Under the pieces are notes generated by a model. That model was given only the letters and a program-made list of their open reading frames with translations, searched no databases and had not been told where the DNA came from. Positions 52,636-61,295 of a stretch of DNA of 64,000 bases are shown piece after piece. Each line of letters begins with the position of its first letter. The first letter of the stretch is position 1. Source of the DNA: JANMDN01 sp031376285 (lineage in GTDB: Bacteria; Actinomycetota; Thermoleophilia; Miltoncostaeales; Miltoncostaeaceae); contig JANMDN010000002.1 in assembly GCA_031376285.1 (NCBI GenBank), forward strand, positions 1 to 64,000. The letters run 5' to 3'. Made by a program: the position numbers and the translations under genes.

Positions 52636-52636
52636 A

Positions 52637-53515
52637 ATGAGCTTCCGATCAGGCATCGTCGCGCTCGCCGGACGCCCGAACGTCGGGAAGTCGACGCTCG
52701 CAAACGCCCTGGCGGGTCGCCACGTCGCGGCGGTCTCTCCGCGACCGCAGACGACCAGACGTCGCGTCGTCGCCGTTGCGGGTGGCCCCGACTGGCAGGC
52801 CGTGCTCCTTGACCTCCCGGGCTTCCAGCGACCCGCAGACCTCCTCACCGAACGCATGCAGCGCTCGGTCGACGCGGGCCTTGCCGACTGCGACGCGGCG
52901 CTGTTTGTCCTGAACGCCAGCGAGACGACGGGGCGCGGAGACCAGTTCATCGCCGAACGTCTCCGGGCCTCCGGCCTGCCGGTCATCGTCGTCTTGAATC
53001 AGGTCGACCTCGTCGAGCCACCCGAGATCGCTCGTCGGATCGCCGCCGCCGCTCCACTCGTTGAGATGATCTCGCTCCACCCGGTGAGCGCCCTCACGGG
53101 CGACGGGCTCGACGCGCTTCGGACCGACCTCGCGGCCATGCTCGGTGAGGGCCCCCGCTACTTCCCGGAGGGAATGGCCACAAACCAGACCGACAGCGAG
53201 CTCGCCTCGGAGTTGATTCGAGAAGCCGCGCTGCAACGGTTGCGCCAAGAGATTCCCCATGCCCTTGCCGTGGATGTCGAAGAGATCTCAGCGGCCAAGA
53301 GTGGGCGCCTCATCCGGGCCCGCATTCTGGTCGAGACCGAGTCGCAGAAAGGTATCGTCGTCGGCAAGGCCGGGACGATGATCGCCGCCATCGGTCAGGC
53401 CGCGCGAGAGCAGCTCGCGCGCCTTTGGGGCACGCCGGTGCACACCGACATCACCGTCAAGGTCCGCCCACGGTGGCGTCGCGACGACGCGATGCTCGAC
53501 CGACTGGGGTTGTGA
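52637..53515 (+). CDS. era: GTPase Era
   Basis: 292-residue GTPase that binds the 16S rRNA 3' end. G1 GRPNVGKS is standard; G3 reads DLPG instead of DTPG, and G4 reads NQVD instead of NKxD. The C-terminal KH domain is complete (VETESQKGIVVGKAGTMIAAIGQAAREQL, with the Era signature spread over it). ATG 52637 follows the fusion gene by one base. Last gene before the structured repeat copy B. Confidence 0.94.
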   Translation: MSFRSGIVALAGRPNVGKSTLANALAGRHVAAVSPRPQTTRRRVVAVAGGPDWQAVLLDLPGFQRPADLLTERMQRSVDAGLADCDAALFVLNASETTGRGDQFIAERLRASGLPVIVVLNQVDLVEPPEIARRIAAAAPLVEMISLHPVSALTGDGLDALRTDLAAMLGEGPRYFPEGMATNQTDSELASELIREAALQRLRQEIPHALAVDVEEISAAKSGRLIRARILVETESQKGIVVGKAGTMIAAIGQAAREQLARLWGTPVHTDITVKVRPRWRRDDAMLDRLGL

Positions 53516-53550
53516 CTCGGTGCAGAGGCATTCGAGCGGACACCGGTCTC

Positions 53551-53733
53551 GACGCTTGACTCCAAGTTCTGGCGGCGATCCGCTGGCTGCGACACATCGC
53601 GACTCGGCGTCCTTGGTCGCCCACATATTCCCGATATGCGGGCCGACACTGCGTTCTCTTTTGCCCCGGCTTTTCCGCCGGGGCGTCAGACGGTGTTCTC
53701 GCCTGGCGGGGAGTTCACCTGCCCTTGGTCTCG
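53551..53733. repeat. Dispersed structured repeat, copy B
   Basis: Inverted copy of the element at 1-182. It lies in the 314-base gap between era and the DeoC-like gene; the rest of this gap shows nothing else apart from the short leader frame. The core 53579-53660 is 95% identical to copy A. Hairpins on the + strand: 53619-53628/53634-53643, 53663-53670/53677-53684 with a T-rich loop, and 53692-53703/53708-53719 with loop TGGC. The two outer hairpins keep length and position but differ in sequence, including three pairs that change on both sides. On the + strand it would sit in the 5' leader of the deoC-hisIE-trp operon. Confidence 0.8.
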
Positions 53734-53800
53734 CTCAGCGAATCCAGCCACCACAATCCGGAGTCAGTCATCTGGCGCTGCCCGCCGGTATCATCAGCCA

Positions 53801-53830
53801 ATGAATCCGCACAAGACCTTCGGCGCCTGA
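53801..53830 (+). CDS. Possible 9-residue leader peptide
   Basis: ATG 53801 opens a nine-codon frame (MNPHKTFGA) whose TGA overlaps the ATG of the DeoC-like gene (TGATG). No clear ribosome-binding site and no run of Trp or His, so it is not a classic attenuator. It could couple translation to the next gene. Confidence 0.25.
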   Translation: MNPHKTFGA

Positions 53831-54519
53831 TGCGCCCCGAGGAACTCGCGAAGACCCTCGACCTGACGGTGCTTCACGCCAAAACCAAAGTTGCCGACAT
53901 TGACGCGGCGTGCGAAATCGCCCGCGAGCAGCACTTCGCGGCCGTCACCTCGACGGCGGCGTTCGCGAGTGAGGTGCGCTCCCGACTCGTCGGCTCGGAC
54001 GTCAAAACCTGCATCGCCGTTGGGCTTCCTCACGGCGGTGGCGAGCAGTCCGTCCTGCTCGACGAGGTTCGCGAGGCCGTCGCCGGTGGGGTCGAGGAAC
54101 TCGACCTCGTGATGAACACCGAAGCCATGCGCCAGGGCGCATTTCGTCAGGCCCGAGATGAGCTGCACATGATGATCCGCTCCGCCCGGGCACGGGCCCT
54201 CGGCCTGGGTCGTGGCGACCTCATGGTGAAGGTCGTGCTCGATTCGGGGCTCCTCGACGAGAAGCGCACCCGCCTGGCCTGCAAGATCATCAGCGACGTC
54301 GAGGGCGACTTTGCGATCACGGGCAGTAGCGCGGCGGCCCCACGCTTGCGCGATGTCGAGCTTCTTCGGGAGTGCCTGCCTGGTCACATCGGGGTCGGCT
54401 GCGGCGGAATCCCCGACCTTGAGATGGCCGAAAGCGTCATCGCGGCCGGTGCATCCCGAATCGGCTCCGCGGCCGCCAGCGAGATCCTTCGCTCGTTCAT
54501 CGAGCGAAGGGCGGCGTGA
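53830..54519 (+). CDS. DeoC-family aldolase homologue lacking catalytic lysines
   Basis: 229-residue TIM-barrel protein clearly related to deoxyribose-phosphate aldolase: TLDLTVLHAKTKVADIDAACEIAREQHFAAV, VGLPHGGG, ELDLVMNTEAMRQG and VKVVLDSGLLDE follow the DeoC order (each quoted in part). The Schiff-base segment, FIKTSTG in E. coli, reads FAITGSS here, so the lysine is lost. The second lysine, in FKPAGGVR, is replaced too (VGCGGIP). It therefore cannot use the normal mechanism. ATG 53830 chosen by similarity. The stop overlaps hisIE, so it is the first gene of a his-trp operon, which hints at a role near aromatic or histidine synthesis. Confidence 0.85.
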   Translation: MRPEELAKTLDLTVLHAKTKVADIDAACEIAREQHFAAVTSTAAFASEVRSRLVGSDVKTCIAVGLPHGGGEQSVLLDEVREAVAGGVEELDLVMNTEAMRQGAFRQARDELHMMIRSARARALGLGRGDLMVKVVLDSGLLDEKRTRLACKIISDVEGDFAITGSSAAAPRLRDVELLRECLPGHIGVGCGGIPDLEMAESVIAAGASRIGSAAASEILRSFIERRAA

Positions 54520-55169
54520 GCGTCGACGTCGGGCGCGCCGAGGCGGCGCTTGCCCGCGTCAGCTTCGGGCCCGATGGCCTGGTTCCAGCGGTCGTTCAGG
54601 ACGCCACAAGCGGCCGTCTCCTGACGCTCGCCTACATGAACCGGGAATCCCTCGCCAAGACGATCGAGACCGGGCGTACGTGGTTCTGGAGCCGCTCTCG
54701 AGGTGAACTCTGGAACAAGGGCGCGACGAGCGGCCACGTCCAGGACGTACGTAGCCTGCGTCTTGACTGCGACGCCGACGCGCTCCTGGTCCTTGTCGAC
54801 CAAACCGGGGCCGCCTGTCACACCGGCGCCGAGTCCTGCTTCTTCGAGCCCGCTGACGGCGACGACGCCTCGGTCGGTCGCGAGGTCTTCGCGACGCTCG
54901 CCGACCTCGAGCGCACGATCGCACGGCGAGCCGAGGCCGCGGACTCAGAGGCGTCGTACACCGCGCACCTCCTCGCCAAGGGGATCGACACGGTCTGCAA
55001 AAAGGTGGGAGAGGAAGCCACCGAGGTTGCGATCGCCGCGAAGGGCGCCGAACACGATCGGGTTGTCGAGGAGAGCGCAGATCTCCTCTTCCACTTGGCG
55101 GTGCTGTGGAGGGCGAGTGGCGTCCGGCTCGACGAGGTCGCCCAGGTGCTCGCCGACCGTCGACGATGA
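54516..55169 (+). CDS. hisIE: Bifunctional phosphoribosyl-AMP cyclohydrolase / phosphoribosyl-ATP pyrophosphatase
   Basis: 217-residue fusion catalysing steps two and three of histidine synthesis. The HisI half has LTLAYMNRESLAKTIETG, WFWSRSRGELWNKGATSGH and DCDADALLVLVDQTGAACHTG with its zinc cysteines. The HisE half (about residues 125-217) has VGEEATEVAIAAK and EESADLLFHLAVL. Many Actinomycetota keep hisI and hisE separate, so the fusion is of note. GTG 54516 and the ATGA overlap with trpE show tight coupling. Confidence 0.94.
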   Translation: MSVDVGRAEAALARVSFGPDGLVPAVVQDATSGRLLTLAYMNRESLAKTIETGRTWFWSRSRGELWNKGATSGHVQDVRSLRLDCDADALLVLVDQTGAACHTGAESCFFEPADGDDASVGREVFATLADLERTIARRAEAADSEASYTAHLLAKGIDTVCKKVGEEATEVAIAAKGAEHDRVVEESADLLFHLAVLWRASGVRLDEVAQVLADRRR

Positions 55170-56680
55170 CAGACCACGGGCGCGTGGGGTCCGGGTTTGT
55201 CGTCCGCCCGACTCTCGATGAGGTGCGAGCCCTCCCAACCGGCGGTCAGGTGCCGATCGCTCACGAGTTCATCGCCGACTGCGACACGCCGGTCAGCGTC
55301 TTTCTTAAGCTCCGCGACGCCGGGCCCGCGTTCCTGCTCGAGTCGGCCGAGGAGGGGCAGCGCCTCGGGCGCTATTCGATGATTGGCATCCGGCCCCAGG
55401 CGATCATCGAGGGACGCGGCGACGCGCTGACGATGCGCGACGGCGCAGGTCGGGTCGAGGCGCTCGACGCGAGCGACCCGTTTGGGGCGGTCGAGGACGC
55501 CGTTCGTGCGGTCGGGATGCGCCCGCCACCCGACCCGGTTGCCTTCTGGGGTGGGGCGGTCGGCTTCTTCGGCTACGACATGGTTCGGCGGGTCGAGCGG
55601 CTTCCCGACGAGCCGCCTGATGACCGCCAGATCCCGGACCTCTTCGTGATGATCACGGGGCCGGTCGTGCTGTTTGACCACCTCCGGCGCTCGGTGACGC
55701 TGATCGCCCCCTGTCCGCTCCGCGCCGGGGAGGACCCGGAGCCGGCCTACCGGCGAGCTGCCCGGACGCTGAGTGAGCTGCGCCGGCGCCTTGCCGGACC
55801 GGTGCCGATCCCGCCGGTGCGCCTCGACGAACCCGAGGTCGGCGAGGTCGTGAGCAACGTCGATCGCGCCAGCTTCGAGCGCTCCGTCGAGAAGATCCGC
55901 GACTACATTTTCGCTGGCGACGCCTTTCAGGTCGTCCCGTCGCAGCGCTTCACCGCGCGCATGACGCTCGACCCCTTCTCGGTGTACCGGGGCCTTCGCG
56001 CGGTGAACCCGTCCCCGTACATGTTCTACTTCGACACCGGCGACATGCAGCTCGTCGGTTCGTCACCCGAGATGCTCGTGAAGGTGGAGCAGGGGCGCAT
56101 CGAGATGCACCCGATCGCCGGAAGCCGCCCCCGGGGTGAGACCGCCACCGAGGATCTTCGCCTATCGGCCGAGCTGATCGAGGATCCAAAGGAACGCGCC
56201 GAACACGTCATGCTCGTCGACCTCGGACGAAACGACGTCGGACGGGTTAGCGAGCCGGGCACCGTGGAGGTCACCGACCTGATGTCGGTGCGGACCTACA
56301 GCCACATCATGCACATCGAGAGCTCAGTCGTTGGGCACCTCGCCGAGGGGAAGCGCGCAAGCGATGCGCTGCGAGCGACCTTCCCGGCCGGGACCCTCTC
56401 GGGTGCGCCGAAGGTGCGCGCCATGGAGATCATTGACGAGGTCGAAACCACCAAGCGTGGTCCCTACGGCGGCGCCCTGGGATATCTGGGCTGGAACGGC
56501 GATCTCGACACATGCATCACGATTCGAACCATCGTCTGCAAGGACGGTCTCGCCCACGTCCAGGCCGGCGCGGGCATCGTCGCCGACTCCGTGCCGGCGA
56601 CCGAGTTCGTCGAAACCCAGAACAAGGCCGCGGCGCTCTTTCGGGCGATCGAAGTGGCGGCCGAGCAGCAGGACTGGTAG
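55166..56680 (+). CDS. trpE: Anthranilate synthase component I
   Basis: 504-residue chorismate-utilising enzyme. The N-terminal regulatory region includes FLLESAEEGQRLGRYSMIG, where the LLES motif belongs to the tryptophan feedback site. The catalytic core shows NPSPYMFYFDTGDMQLVGSSPE, HPIAGSRPRGET, DLGRNDVGRVS and PAGTLSGAPKVRAMEIIDE (each a family block). It pairs with TrpG, 11 bases downstream, to make anthranilate from chorismate and glutamine. Confidence 0.96.
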   Translation: MTDHGRVGSGFVVRPTLDEVRALPTGGQVPIAHEFIADCDTPVSVFLKLRDAGPAFLLESAEEGQRLGRYSMIGIRPQAIIEGRGDALTMRDGAGRVEALDASDPFGAVEDAVRAVGMRPPPDPVAFWGGAVGFFGYDMVRRVERLPDEPPDDRQIPDLFVMITGPVVLFDHLRRSVTLIAPCPLRAGEDPEPAYRRAARTLSELRRRLAGPVPIPPVRLDEPEVGEVVSNVDRASFERSVEKIRDYIFAGDAFQVVPSQRFTARMTLDPFSVYRGLRAVNPSPYMFYFDTGDMQLVGSSPEMLVKVEQGRIEMHPIAGSRPRGETATEDLRLSAELIEDPKERAEHVMLVDLGRNDVGRVSEPGTVEVTDLMSVRTYSHIMHIESSVVGHLAEGKRASDALRATFPAGTLSGAPKVRAMEIIDEVETTKRGPYGGALGYLGWNGDLDTCITIRTIVCKDGLAHVQAGAGIVADSVPATEFVETQNKAAALFRAIEVAAEQQDW

Positions 56681-56691
56681 GAAGCGACCGG

Positions 56692-57309
56692 ATGGAACCG
56701 ACACCACAAGCCCCTGACGACGCCCACCCGGGGCGCGGCTGCAACGTGATGCTGATCGATAACTACGACAGCTTCACCTACAACCTCTACCAGTACCTGG
56801 CCGAGCTTGGCGCTGACGTCGTCGTGTACCGAAACGATGAGACAACGCTCGACGAGATCGCGGCGAGCGCAGCGACGCACCTCGTGATCTCACCCGGGCC
56901 GAAAACCCCGGACAGCGCGGGTATCTCGCTTGCCGCGATCGAGCGGTTTGCCGGTGAGATCCCGATCCTCGGCGTCTGCCTCGGGCATCAGGCAATCGGT
57001 CAGGTCTTCGGTGGGAGCGTCATCCGTGGACGCGAGCCGGTCCACGGAAAGACGAGCGAGGTATCCCACGATGGACGCTCGATCTTTCGGGATGTCGAGC
57101 AACCGACGACGGTGACCCGATACCACTCGCTCGTTGTGGATCCGGCAGGGGCGAGCGACCTCGAGGTGAGCGCCTGGTGTGACGGTGACGTCGTGATGGG
57201 CCTGCGCCACCGAACGCTGGCCGTCGAGGGTGTCCAGTTCCATCCCGAATCGATCCTGAGCGGCGCCGGCAAACGCATGCTCGCGAACTTCCTGAGGCAG
57301 GTCGCGTGA
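56692..57309 (+). CDS. trpG: Anthranilate synthase component II (glutamine amidotransferase)
   Basis: 205-residue class I amidotransferase. It begins with MLIDNYDSFTYNLYQYL after an 18-residue extension; the start may be ATG 56692 or 56749. The catalytic cysteine is in GVCLGHQAIG and the His/Glu pair in VQFHPESIL. It may also serve aminodeoxychorismate synthase (pabA role), as is common. The stop overlaps trpD. Confidence 0.95.
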   Translation: MEPTPQAPDDAHPGRGCNVMLIDNYDSFTYNLYQYLAELGADVVVYRNDETTLDEIAASAATHLVISPGPKTPDSAGISLAAIERFAGEIPILGVCLGHQAIGQVFGGSVIRGREPVHGKTSEVSHDGRSIFRDVEQPTTVTRYHSLVVDPAGASDLEVSAWCDGDVVMGLRHRTLAVEGVQFHPESILSGAGKRMLANFLRQVA

Positions 57310-58343
57310 GCACGGAGGTCGTGACCCTCGCCATCGAGCGGTTGATCGCGGGCGAGAGCCTCGATCGCGCTGGCGCAGAAGTGGTGCTCGACGCCATCCT
57401 CGAGGGCGAGGTGGATCCCGTCCAGATCGCGGCGTTCCTCGTCGCCCTCCGGGCGAAAGGGGAGACCGCCGAAGAGATCGCGGGTCTTGCCGCGGCGGTT
57501 CGTCGCCGCGCGACACCCGTCCCGACCTCCCGCACGGCATTCGTCGACACGTGTGGTACAGGGGGTGGGGCCTCCACGTTCAACATCTCGACGGCCGTCG
57601 CCATCGTCGTCGCGGGCGCGGGTGTCGCCGTCGCCAAACACGGCAACCGCAGCGTCACCTCACGGTGCGGCTCCGCGGATGTCCTCGAGGCGCTCGGGGT
57701 GCGCGTCGACCTGACCCCGGAGGCCGTCGGGCAGTGCCTTGACGAGGTCGGCCTGGCCTTCATGTTCGCGCCAAACCACCATCCAGCCTTTCGTCACATC
57801 GGACCGGTTCGCACGGCGCTCGGTGTGCGGACGGTCTTCAACATCCTCGGCCCGCTCGTAAACCCGGCCGGCGCGACCCGCCAGATGATCGGTGTGTTCG
57901 ACGCCGCCTACCTCGACCGAATCGCGGCGGCGCTCGTCGAACTCGGCGCGGAGCGCGCATTCGTCGTCGCCGGACGCGACGGTCTGGACGAGATCTCGAC
58001 GTCGGCACCGACAGATCTTGTCGAGGTCTCGGCGGCGGGCGTCACCACCCATGTGATCGAGCCGGAGGCGCTCGGCATCGCGCGGCCCTTTGACGGTGTA
58101 CTTCGGGGCGGAGGTCCAGCCGAGAACGCGGAAGTCATCCGACAGATCCTGTCCGGCGGGAAGGGTGCGGCCCGGGACATCGTGACCCTGAACGCTGGCG
58201 CGGTGCTCTGGTTGGCCGATCACGCCACGACGATCGAGGCCGGCGTCGCAGCGGCAACGGGCAGCATCGACTCGGGCGCCGCGGAGGGCGCGCTCAGGAC
58301 GTTCGTCGAGACCACCCAACGACTCGCGCCCGGCGCGGGCTGA
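57306..58343 (+). CDS. trpD: Anthranilate phosphoribosyltransferase
   Basis: 345 residues, transferring phosphoribose from PRPP to anthranilate. Family blocks: VDTCGTGGGASTFNISTA, KHGNRSVTSRCGSADVLEALG, FAPNHHPAFRHIGPVRTALG and FNILGPLVNPAGA (quoted singly). GTG 57306 overlaps trpG. Confidence 0.96.
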   Translation: MSTEVVTLAIERLIAGESLDRAGAEVVLDAILEGEVDPVQIAAFLVALRAKGETAEEIAGLAAAVRRRATPVPTSRTAFVDTCGTGGGASTFNISTAVAIVVAGAGVAVAKHGNRSVTSRCGSADVLEALGVRVDLTPEAVGQCLDEVGLAFMFAPNHHPAFRHIGPVRTALGVRTVFNILGPLVNPAGATRQMIGVFDAAYLDRIAAALVELGAERAFVVAGRDGLDEISTSAPTDLVEVSAAGVTTHVIEPEALGIARPFDGVLRGGGPAENAEVIRQILSGGKGAARDIVTLNAGAVLWLADHATTIEAGVAAATGSIDSGAAEGALRTFVETTQRLAPGAG

Positions 58344-58365
58344 GACCAAACTCGGAAAGTCAGGA

Positions 58366-59154
58366 ATGGCGACCTTTCTCGAAACCGTTGTCGACGCGAC
58401 CCGCGAGCACCTCGAGCGACGTAAGGCGCAAACGCCGCTTGCCGCGCTTGAGGCAACCCTCGGCCCGGACCGGTCCGGTCGACCATTCTCGGAGGCGCTC
58501 ATCGCGGAGGGCATCTCGCTCATCGCGGAGATGAAACGGGCGAGCCCGTCTCAGGGGCCGATCCGACCTGAGGCGAGCGTTTCCGATGTCGTACGGGCCT
58601 ACGAGGCCGGGGGCGCGCGAGCGTGCTCAATCCTGACCGAGCCCCGATGGTTCGGCGGAGACCTCTCCGACCTCGTCGAGGCGCGGGGCGCCTGCGGCCT
58701 CCCGCTCCTTCGCAAGGACTTCATCATCGACCGCTACCAGCTCGTCGAAGCGAGGGTCGCCGGAGCGGACGCGTGCCTGCTCATCGTCGCGGCGCTCCCT
58801 CCCGACATGCTCTCCCGCCTCATCCAGGATGCCTGGGAGCTCGACATGGACTGTCTGGTCGAGGTGCATGACCGTGAGGAGCTCGAGGTCGCCATCGACG
58901 TTGGCGCCGAGGTACTCGGCATCAACAACCGCGACCTCCATAGCCTCGAGGTCAATCTCGAGACGACCTTCGAGCTTCTTGCTGACGTTCCGGCCGGAAC
59001 CGTGGTCGTTGCGGAGTCAGGCATCACGAGCTCCGGGCAGGTGCGCGACCTCGAAGATTCCGGAGTCGACGCCATCCTCGTCGGCGAGCACCTCATGCGC
59101 TCGAGCGACCCCGGGGTCGCCATTCGCGACCTCGTCGGCACGCAATCAGACTAG
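58366..59154 (+). CDS. trpC: Indole-3-glycerol phosphate synthase
   Basis: 262-residue TIM barrel that closes the indole ring. Active-site blocks: LIAEMKRASPSQGPI, ILTEPRWFGGD, LPLLRKDFIID, VEVHDREEL, GINNRDLHSLEV and VAESGITSSG. ATG 58366, 22 bases after trpD. trpF, trpB and trpA do not follow; the next gene encodes an exported protein, so the pathway is completed elsewhere. Confidence 0.96.
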   Translation: MATFLETVVDATREHLERRKAQTPLAALEATLGPDRSGRPFSEALIAEGISLIAEMKRASPSQGPIRPEASVSDVVRAYEAGGARACSILTEPRWFGGDLSDLVEARGACGLPLLRKDFIIDRYQLVEARVAGADACLLIVAALPPDMLSRLIQDAWELDMDCLVEVHDREELEVAIDVGAEVLGINNRDLHSLEVNLETTFELLADVPAGTVVVAESGITSSGQVRDLEDSGVDAILVGEHLMRSSDPGVAIRDLVGTQSD

Positions 59155-59320
59155 ACGCGAACTCGCCAGAGTCGCTAAAACGTGCGTTCCAGGCCTGCCC
59201 CGCATCCGCGGCGTAACCCATTTGCAAACACCACGTTAGGTCTTCGCAAGTCGCCTTGCCGTCCACGCAGAATGACGCTGCGCCAATCGGGCGTCGTGCA
59301 AACGACAAGGGGGACGCGAC

Positions 59321-61252
59321 GTGCGCAGGAACTCTTCAAGGATGGTGGGGCTTGCGCTCATCGCGCTGCTCTCAGCGGGGAGTGGTATTGCGACCGCCGC
59401 ACCGGGACCAGCCAAGGTCGAGGTGCGAAACGAGTTGGGAGGAGTCGTCGGCGCGGTCATTGCCGGTGGCGACGGCATCGAGCTTGCAATGGCACGCATC
59501 CGAACAGGACGAGCCGATGACGCCAAGCCGTGGAGCATGGTGGTGGGAGCGGGTACCTACGGTGACGCCCTCGTCGACGAACCGAACCTGGCAATCTCGG
59601 CGGAGCCGGGTGCCAAGGTCACGATCTCCGGCATCGGTGCCGCTGACAACACCGGGAAGGGTTGCCTCGACATTCGGCGCGGCGCGGTCAGCGTCGACTC
59701 GATCGGCTGTCGCGGTCAGGCCCTCAACGGCATTCAGGTTGTCCTTCCGGCGTCGGAGGGCGGGGTTGCGCTGAGAAACATTGTCGTCGAGCAGGTCGGC
59801 GCGAATGGCATCGAGGTGAGCGGCGGACAGGGCATCCTGATCCAGAACCCGACGATCACCGCAGCCGGCAACACCGGAATCACGTTCATTCGCACGAATG
59901 GCCCCGGGCCGTACCGGATCGAGGGCGGCACCGTGCGCCAGTCAAAGCAGATCGGAATCGATCTTCACGACGACGCACGCAACACGCAGATCGCCGGCGT
60001 CACCGTCGAGGCAAATGTGAAATACGGCATCCTCTCGAATGATGCTGGGTCGAGCGACCTCCTGATCGACGGCTCCCGAATCGTGCGAAACGGCACGGGC
60101 GTCTCCTTCGGGGCGGGGTCGCTTCGCCAGGCGATCACCAATTCCGAGGTTACCGCGAATAGCGGGTCGGGCATCTTGCTCGGGGCCGGCACGGGCTTTG
60201 TCGTCCGCGGCATTCGCTTCGACGGTTCGAACGGTGGGGGCGACATGCGCTTCTCGGCCGACAACCGCGCGGGCGGCGCCTACGACGGCCTGACCTTCCT
60301 CGACACGGTGATGGCCCTTCCGGGCGAGCCACGTGGCGTGATTCTGTCGAGCTCGACGGCCGCGTCGCGCGCCGGGCTCGTCCCGATCCCGCCGGGTTTT
60401 GTGAACCTCGGACGATTTATCCGCGTTCGCGACATCGGCTCGCCCAACACGAGCACGGTCACGCTGCGCTTCGCGTTTGCACCCGGCGATCTCGCGCCGA
60501 CTCGGACCGGTTCGGTCCAGGTCTATGAGGAGGACCGTCCGGGTAACGGTGCGATCTGGCAGGTGGTGCCGGGCACGGCCGCCGATCCCGCCGGCCCGAT
60601 TCAGATCACGCTGTCGGATTCGCAGATCGCGTCGGGCTCGGATGCCCGCTACGCGACGTACGCTCCGATCGGGACGTCGAACGCGCCACCGGCGCTTCGT
60701 CTGATCGAGCCGCGCGCCGGAGGGATCACCTTCGGCCGGGACGTTGACGTCACCGCCGCCGTCGCCGACGACGAAGCGCTCCCGGCGGGTCAGCCGGTGC
60801 TCATCGTCGACGGAAAGCCAATGCCCGGACTGCGCCTTGCCGGGGGTATCGCTCGGTGGACAACGTTCCCGATCCCGGTTGGTCCTCACGCCGCCACAAT
60901 CACGGTCACGGATTCGCGCGGGCTGCAGGCCCGAGCCGACTGGCAGTTCACGGTCCGAAACGGTCGGCCGGGGATCGCGCTGACGCGGGCAAATCCTGGT
61001 CCGGGGGAAGTGGTCCGCAACCGTCAGGTCATCCTGTTGCGTGTTCCACTGCGAGACGATCTCGCTCCGCGTCGGCTTCGCGTCCGTCTGCGGGTCGATG
61101 GCGAGCGCACGACGGTCAAGAACCGGCGAGGCTACGCGGTCGCCCGACTGCGCGACCTCGGACCCGGAGTGCATCGGGTCGTCCTGACGGTCCGCGACGC
61201 ACAGGGCTCAGCCCGCCAGAGGGTCTGGCGCTTCCGAGTCCGGGGCGGTTGA
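59321..61252 (+). CDS. Secreted right-handed beta-helix protein with C-terminal Ig-like domains
   Basis: 643 residues from GTG 59321 with a signal peptide (MVGLALIALLSAGSGIATAAP). Residues about 60-330 look like parallel beta-helix coils with repeated N-G-I patterns (GVALRNIVVEQVGANGIEVSG, NTGITFIRTNG, IGIDLHDDARNTQIAGV, KYGILSNDAG: each a single coil). Then come domains like Ig/cadherin folds (VDVTAAVADDEALPAGQPVL, HAATITVTDSRGL), and a basic end WRFRVRGG. Possibly a polysaccharide-binding or lyase-like surface protein; no catalytic residues can be named. The 166 bases upstream show no clear promoter or riboswitch. Confidence 0.78.
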   Translation: MRRNSSRMVGLALIALLSAGSGIATAAPGPAKVEVRNELGGVVGAVIAGGDGIELAMARIRTGRADDAKPWSMVVGAGTYGDALVDEPNLAISAEPGAKVTISGIGAADNTGKGCLDIRRGAVSVDSIGCRGQALNGIQVVLPASEGGVALRNIVVEQVGANGIEVSGGQGILIQNPTITAAGNTGITFIRTNGPGPYRIEGGTVRQSKQIGIDLHDDARNTQIAGVTVEANVKYGILSNDAGSSDLLIDGSRIVRNGTGVSFGAGSLRQAITNSEVTANSGSGILLGAGTGFVVRGIRFDGSNGGGDMRFSADNRAGGAYDGLTFLDTVMALPGEPRGVILSSSTAASRAGLVPIPPGFVNLGRFIRVRDIGSPNTSTVTLRFAFAPGDLAPTRTGSVQVYEEDRPGNGAIWQVVPGTAADPAGPIQITLSDSQIASGSDARYATYAPIGTSNAPPALRLIEPRAGGITFGRDVDVTAAVADDEALPAGQPVLIVDGKPMPGLRLAGGIARWTTFPIPVGPHAATITVTDSRGLQARADWQFTVRNGRPGIALTRANPGPGEVVRNRQVILLRVPLRDDLAPRRLRVRLRVDGERTTVKNRRGYAVARLRDLGPGVHRVVLTVRDAQGSARQRVWRFRVRGG

Positions 61253-61295
61253 CAGGTTCCGAACTCCGCACGGGGCGGGCTACGATGGGTGCTCG

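Noticed and set aside
53636..53830. Short frames running through repeat copy B
   Set aside because: The two repeat copies keep RNA hairpins but not a common reading frame with a start and stop, so a conserved peptide is unlikely.
59155..59320. Possible riboswitch (c-di-GMP type) before the beta-helix gene
   Set aside because: A few similar words (GCAAAC, GACGC) occur, but the required helices could not be drawn.
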